DNA of 7,877 nucleotides from RGIG7332 sp045580305 (GTDB taxonomy: Bacteria; Bacillota; Clostridia; Oscillospirales; JAAYXM01): positions 1 to 7,877 of the forward strand of contig JAZNNQ010000057.1 in assembly GCA_045580305.1 (NCBI GenBank), in the 5' to 3' direction. Under the pieces are notes generated by a model. It worked only from the letters and a program-made list of their open reading frames with translations, ran no database searches and was not told the origin of the DNA. The translations under genes were made by a program, and so were the position numbers. Positions 5,963 to 7,877 of the stretch are shown one piece after another; the first letter of the stretch is position 1; each line of letters opens with the position of its first letter.

Positions 5963-7033
5963 GTTTTCAAGTGCAATTAACATCTGTTTTGCTATTGCTA
6001 AAGAAAGCAACGGCGGAACAGCGTTACCAATTTCCAGACGCTTCATACCATTAGCGCCGTAAAATTTATAATCATCAGGGAAACTTTGTAATCTTGCGCC
6101 TTCGCGAATAGACATCGCTCTTGAATCTCGCGGATGTATACATCTGGAAGATGATGGGCAGGCAAAGTTTCTTGTTATGGTAGTGGAAGGCTTGTTCCAC
6201 CATAATTTTGCATAGGTGTTTCCATATCCGCTTTTTGGGCGGATGTTTTCCGGCAAATCATCTTTAGATTGTCCGTCCTTCAACGCCTTCATTATCCTTA
6301 TCAGGTGTTCGCCATTTTTAGGAGCACTATGCTCCTCAAGATAATCGTCGGCGCTACCTCTCACAAATTCAAGAAACTCGTTAGTAATGCCGCTGGCGTA
6401 ATGATTCTTGCTCTCTCCGCTTTCCAAAGCGGGCAAATCACCGATCGCATCTTTCAAGGTAACATATGGCTTTAATCCGTCGCCATGTGTGGGAGTTGGA
6501 TAAGTAAAATTATTAGTTCCTTTAAATCCTACAAGAATGACTCTTTCTCTACGCTGCGGAACGCCAAAGTTTACAGCGTCTAAAACTTTATATTTCAAAG
6601 TATATCCCAACTCTTCAAACTCAGATTGAATCTGTTTGAAAAGATTACCCTTATCCATGCTTAAAATACCGATGACATTCTCAAAAACAAATGCTCTGGG
6701 TTGTAGGATATTAAGAACTCTTTTATATTGCATAAATAAATTAGCCCTATCGTCCATCTGCCTTTTGCCAAGTGTTGAATATGATTGGCACGGCGGTCCA
6801 CCGACAACAATGTCTACTTTTTGTCCATTCAACGCCTTTTTTAAAACATCTTCGGTTAAGTCATTGATGTCACAGTTTAGCATTTCAACATCAGGGTGGT
6901 TTAGCTTATATGAAATGGAAATATCTTTTTCAATTTCATTTGCAGCTATAATATTAAATTGAGGAAACTTGGAAAACCCATAACTTAACCCGCCTACACC
7001 GGCAAATAAATCCATTATATTATATTGCTCCAT
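5960..7033 (-). CDS. DNA (cytosine-5-)-methyltransferase (type II R-M)
   Basis: This enzyme transfers a methyl group from S-adenosylmethionine to C5 of cytosine in a specific DNA site. All key motifs are present in 357 aa, a normal length: motif I DLFAGVGGLSYGF (8-20, SAM binding), motif IV GGPPCQS (78-84) with catalytic Cys82, motif VI ENV (118-120), motif VIII QRRERVILVG (160-169), motif IX REGARLQSFPD (310-320) and motif X GNAVPPLL (336-343). The target recognition region (about 170-300) is short and not matched to a known specificity. The ATG start at 7033 has GAGGGG (7040-7045) 6 nt upstream. The gene is transcribed toward the HNH endonuclease gene from its own promoter, as expected when protection must be made independently of, and before, the nuclease. 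It is visibly more AT-rich than the SLH genes and the ATPase gene at 7163, suggesting transfer. Confidence 0.95.
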   Translation of the reverse strand: MEQYNIMDLFAGVGGLSYGFSKFPQFNIIAANEIEKDISISYKLNHPDVEMLNCDINDLTEDVLKKALNGQKVDIVVGGPPCQSYSTLGKRQMDDRANLFMQYKRVLNILQPRAFVFENVIGILSMDKGNLFKQIQSEFEELGYTLKYKVLDAVNFGVPQRRERVILVGFKGTNNFTYPTPTHGDGLKPYVTLKDAIGDLPALESGESKNHYASGITNEFLEFVRGSADDYLEEHSAPKNGEHLIRIMKALKDGQSKDDLPENIRPKSGYGNTYAKLWWNKPSTTITRNFACPSSSRCIHPRDSRAMSIREGARLQSFPDDYKFYGANGMKRLEIGNAVPPLLSLAIAKQMLIALEN

Positions 7034-7079
7034 ATTTTTCCCCTCAAATTAATGACTTAGTAATACTCTCGTACGAAAT

Positions 7080-7108
7080 ATTGTAACACAACTTTGGGTT
7101 TGCATCAA
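7080..7108 (-). promoter_or_regulatory. Promoter of the methyltransferase gene
   Basis: On the minus strand TTGATG (7103-7108), a 17-nt spacer and TACAAT (7080-7085) form a good promoter, with a start expected near 7073 and a leader of about 40 nt. Two small palindromes lie at and after the start: TCGTACGA (7069-7076) and AGTA-A-TACT (7059-7067). They are possible regulator sites. The -10 box read on the other strand is ATTGTA, the hexamer that recurs at the regulator promoter. Confidence 0.7.
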
Positions 7109-7136
7109 GGTTTTTACAAATGCGTTATTCATATAC

Positions 7137-7183
7137 GGAGGTGAAATTTTGTGGTGGCAACTCTACTTACCAATAAAGGCTGA
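7137..7183 (+). other. Orphan RBS and start codon with a 10-codon frame
   Basis: GGAGGTG (7137-7143) is followed after 7 nt by GTG (7151), a well-formed plus-strand translation start. The frame closes after ten codons at TGA 7181-7183 and overlaps the 3' end of the convergent ATPase gene. It may be the stump of a gene broken when the R-M genes were inserted, a leader peptide, or chance. Confidence 0.3.
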
Positions 7184-7780
7184 AATCTCGTCTGTAAGGC
7201 GCTGCAGCTTATCCTCAAAGCGCACAGAACTCTCAATAACACGAAAATGCTTATGTCCTGCCCAGGCAGCGCGCAGTCTGTCGTCCAGCGCAACCGCCTC
7301 CTCGAGGGTCTCGGTGCGGGCGCTGTTGTTGCTCAGGGTGTATGCCTCCTCGTTATTCCGCGCCGCGGTAACAAGATGAAACACCGCGTCGTAGGAGTTT
7401 AACAGATCCTTCTCGCAAAGACCAAGCTTAGCAAATGCCCGATTGAACTCCTCAGCTGTCATATACGCCTTGGTATCGTTCAGACCACGGTCGCAAACAA
7501 GAAGTACCTTATCACGGTCTTTAAGCTTTTTCGCACCTTCCTCGAATATCTTTTCTTTTTCTATCTGAAGCTTTATCTGGCACATCTGATAGTCAAAAGA
7601 CGAAGTAAGCGTCCAGGGCGCAATACCGTTTGGTATAAGCTCGGTAGCACTCTCGGGCACGATTATCACCGCCCATCCGAGCGGGGTAAATACTTCGCGA
7701 ATACGCTTCATAGCGCTGGTTTTTCCCGCGCATGGCCCGCCGGTAATGACGATCTTTTTTATCTCGGGATGACCATTCAC
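7163..7780 (-). CDS. P-loop ATPase / kinase-like protein (AAA_28-like)
   Basis: The 205-aa cytoplasmic protein begins with a beta strand leading into a Walker A motif, GGPCAGKTS (residues 14-22). A later hydrophobic strand ending in CDRGLND (about 95-101) resembles the acidic Walker B/lid region. The overall pattern (Walker A GGPxxGKTS, a mid-protein LLVCDRG strand, an Arg-rich C-terminal region) resembles small nucleotide kinase-like ATPases of the AAA_28/NadR-like type; this is recognition by pattern and no substrate is assigned. I chose GTG 7780 as start because AGGTGG (7789-7794) lies 8 nt upstream, while GTGs at 7789 and 7792 fall inside that site. GC content is higher than in the neighbouring R-M genes, so it probably belongs to the resident chromosome. 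No intrinsic terminator is visible after its stop codon. Confidence 0.8.
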   Translation of the reverse strand: MNGHPEIKKIVITGGPCAGKTSAMKRIREVFTPLGWAVIIVPESATELIPNGIAPWTLTSSFDYQMCQIKLQIEKEKIFEEGAKKLKDRDKVLLVCDRGLNDTKAYMTAEEFNRAFAKLGLCEKDLLNSYDAVFHLVTAARNNEEAYTLSNNSARTETLEEAVALDDRLRAAWAGHKHFRVIESSVRFEDKLQRLTDEISAFIGK

Positions 7781-7803
7781 AACAAACACCACCTTTTTAC
7801 AGT

Positions 7804-7832
7804 ATTATATAGGAAAACAACCACCAATGCAA
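7804..7832 (-). promoter_or_regulatory. Promoter of the P-loop ATPase gene
   Basis: On the minus strand a perfect -10 TATAAT (7804-7809) has TTGCAT (7827-7832) 17 nt upstream as a weak -35. The start expected near 7797 gives a leader of about 17 nt containing the ribosome binding site. An interspersed repeat begins at the base next to the -35 box. Confidence 0.7.
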
Positions 7833-7877
7833 GTAGGGGCGGCCACTGCGGAGCCCACACGCCACATCGTAGGGCAG
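7833..7877. repeat. GTAGGGG-type interspersed repeat, incomplete at window end
   Basis: GTAGGGGCGGCC opens a GC-rich stretch that reaches the window edge, where another GTAGGG (7869-7874) starts. It shares the GTAGGG lead with 301-330 and 2727-2752. Its palindromic partner is imperfect here or lies outside the window. Confidence 0.45.

Noticed and set aside
7149..7379. TTG-initiated plus-strand frame of 76 codons after the orphan RBS
   Set aside because: It is antisense to the P-loop ATPase gene almost throughout and its peptide is low-complexity, Ser/Arg/Leu-rich. Only the RBS/start itself is kept, as a low-confidence feature.

Overview
The window looks like a piece of chromosome from a Gram-positive, probably gut-associated member of the Clostridia (Bacillota). 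The evidence is strong GGAGG-type ribosome binding sites, GTG starts, near-consensus SigA-type promoters (TTGACA-17-TAAAAT), short hairpin-plus-T-run terminators, secreted proteins ending in S-layer homology (SLH) domains, and small GC-rich interspersed palindromic repeats of a style I remember from Clostridia genomes. No rRNA, tRNA or CRISPR array is visible, and I cannot name a genus.

Region 1 (1-4853) holds two tandem minus-strand paralogues, 361-2316 (651 aa) and 2791-4806 (671 aa). Each has a signal peptide, a degenerate RCC1-type beta-propeller, a transglutaminase-like domain and C-terminal SLH repeats. Each is a monocistronic unit: an almost perfect promoter, a 12-16 nt leader, the gene, a hairpin terminator directly after the stop codon, then a 241-bp non-coding repeat. 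The first protein keeps a plausible Cys-His-Asp triad; the second has lost Cys and His. The two 241-bp repeats are about 97% identical by hand count, far closer than the genes. They carry a perfect palindrome whose 2-nt centre is flipped (TT in one copy, AA in the other).

Region 2 (about 4860-7110) is visibly more AT-rich and carries a compact restriction-modification system. A 69-aa XRE-type regulator, likely a controller (C) protein, is translationally coupled to a 244-aa HNH endonuclease. Facing them tail to tail is a 357-aa DNA cytosine-5 methyltransferase with its own promoter. A single bidirectional hairpin terminator sits in the 35-bp gap. The composition and self-contained layout suggest horizontal acquisition. 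The methyltransferase would protect host DNA, the HNH protein would cut unmodified DNA, and the small regulator would time their expression.

Region 3 (7163-7877) is a minus-strand P-loop ATPase/kinase-like gene of higher GC content, with its own promoter and the start of another interspersed repeat at the window edge. A strong ribosome binding site and start codon with only a 10-codon frame (7137-7183) lie between it and the R-M island, possibly a relic of the insertion junction.
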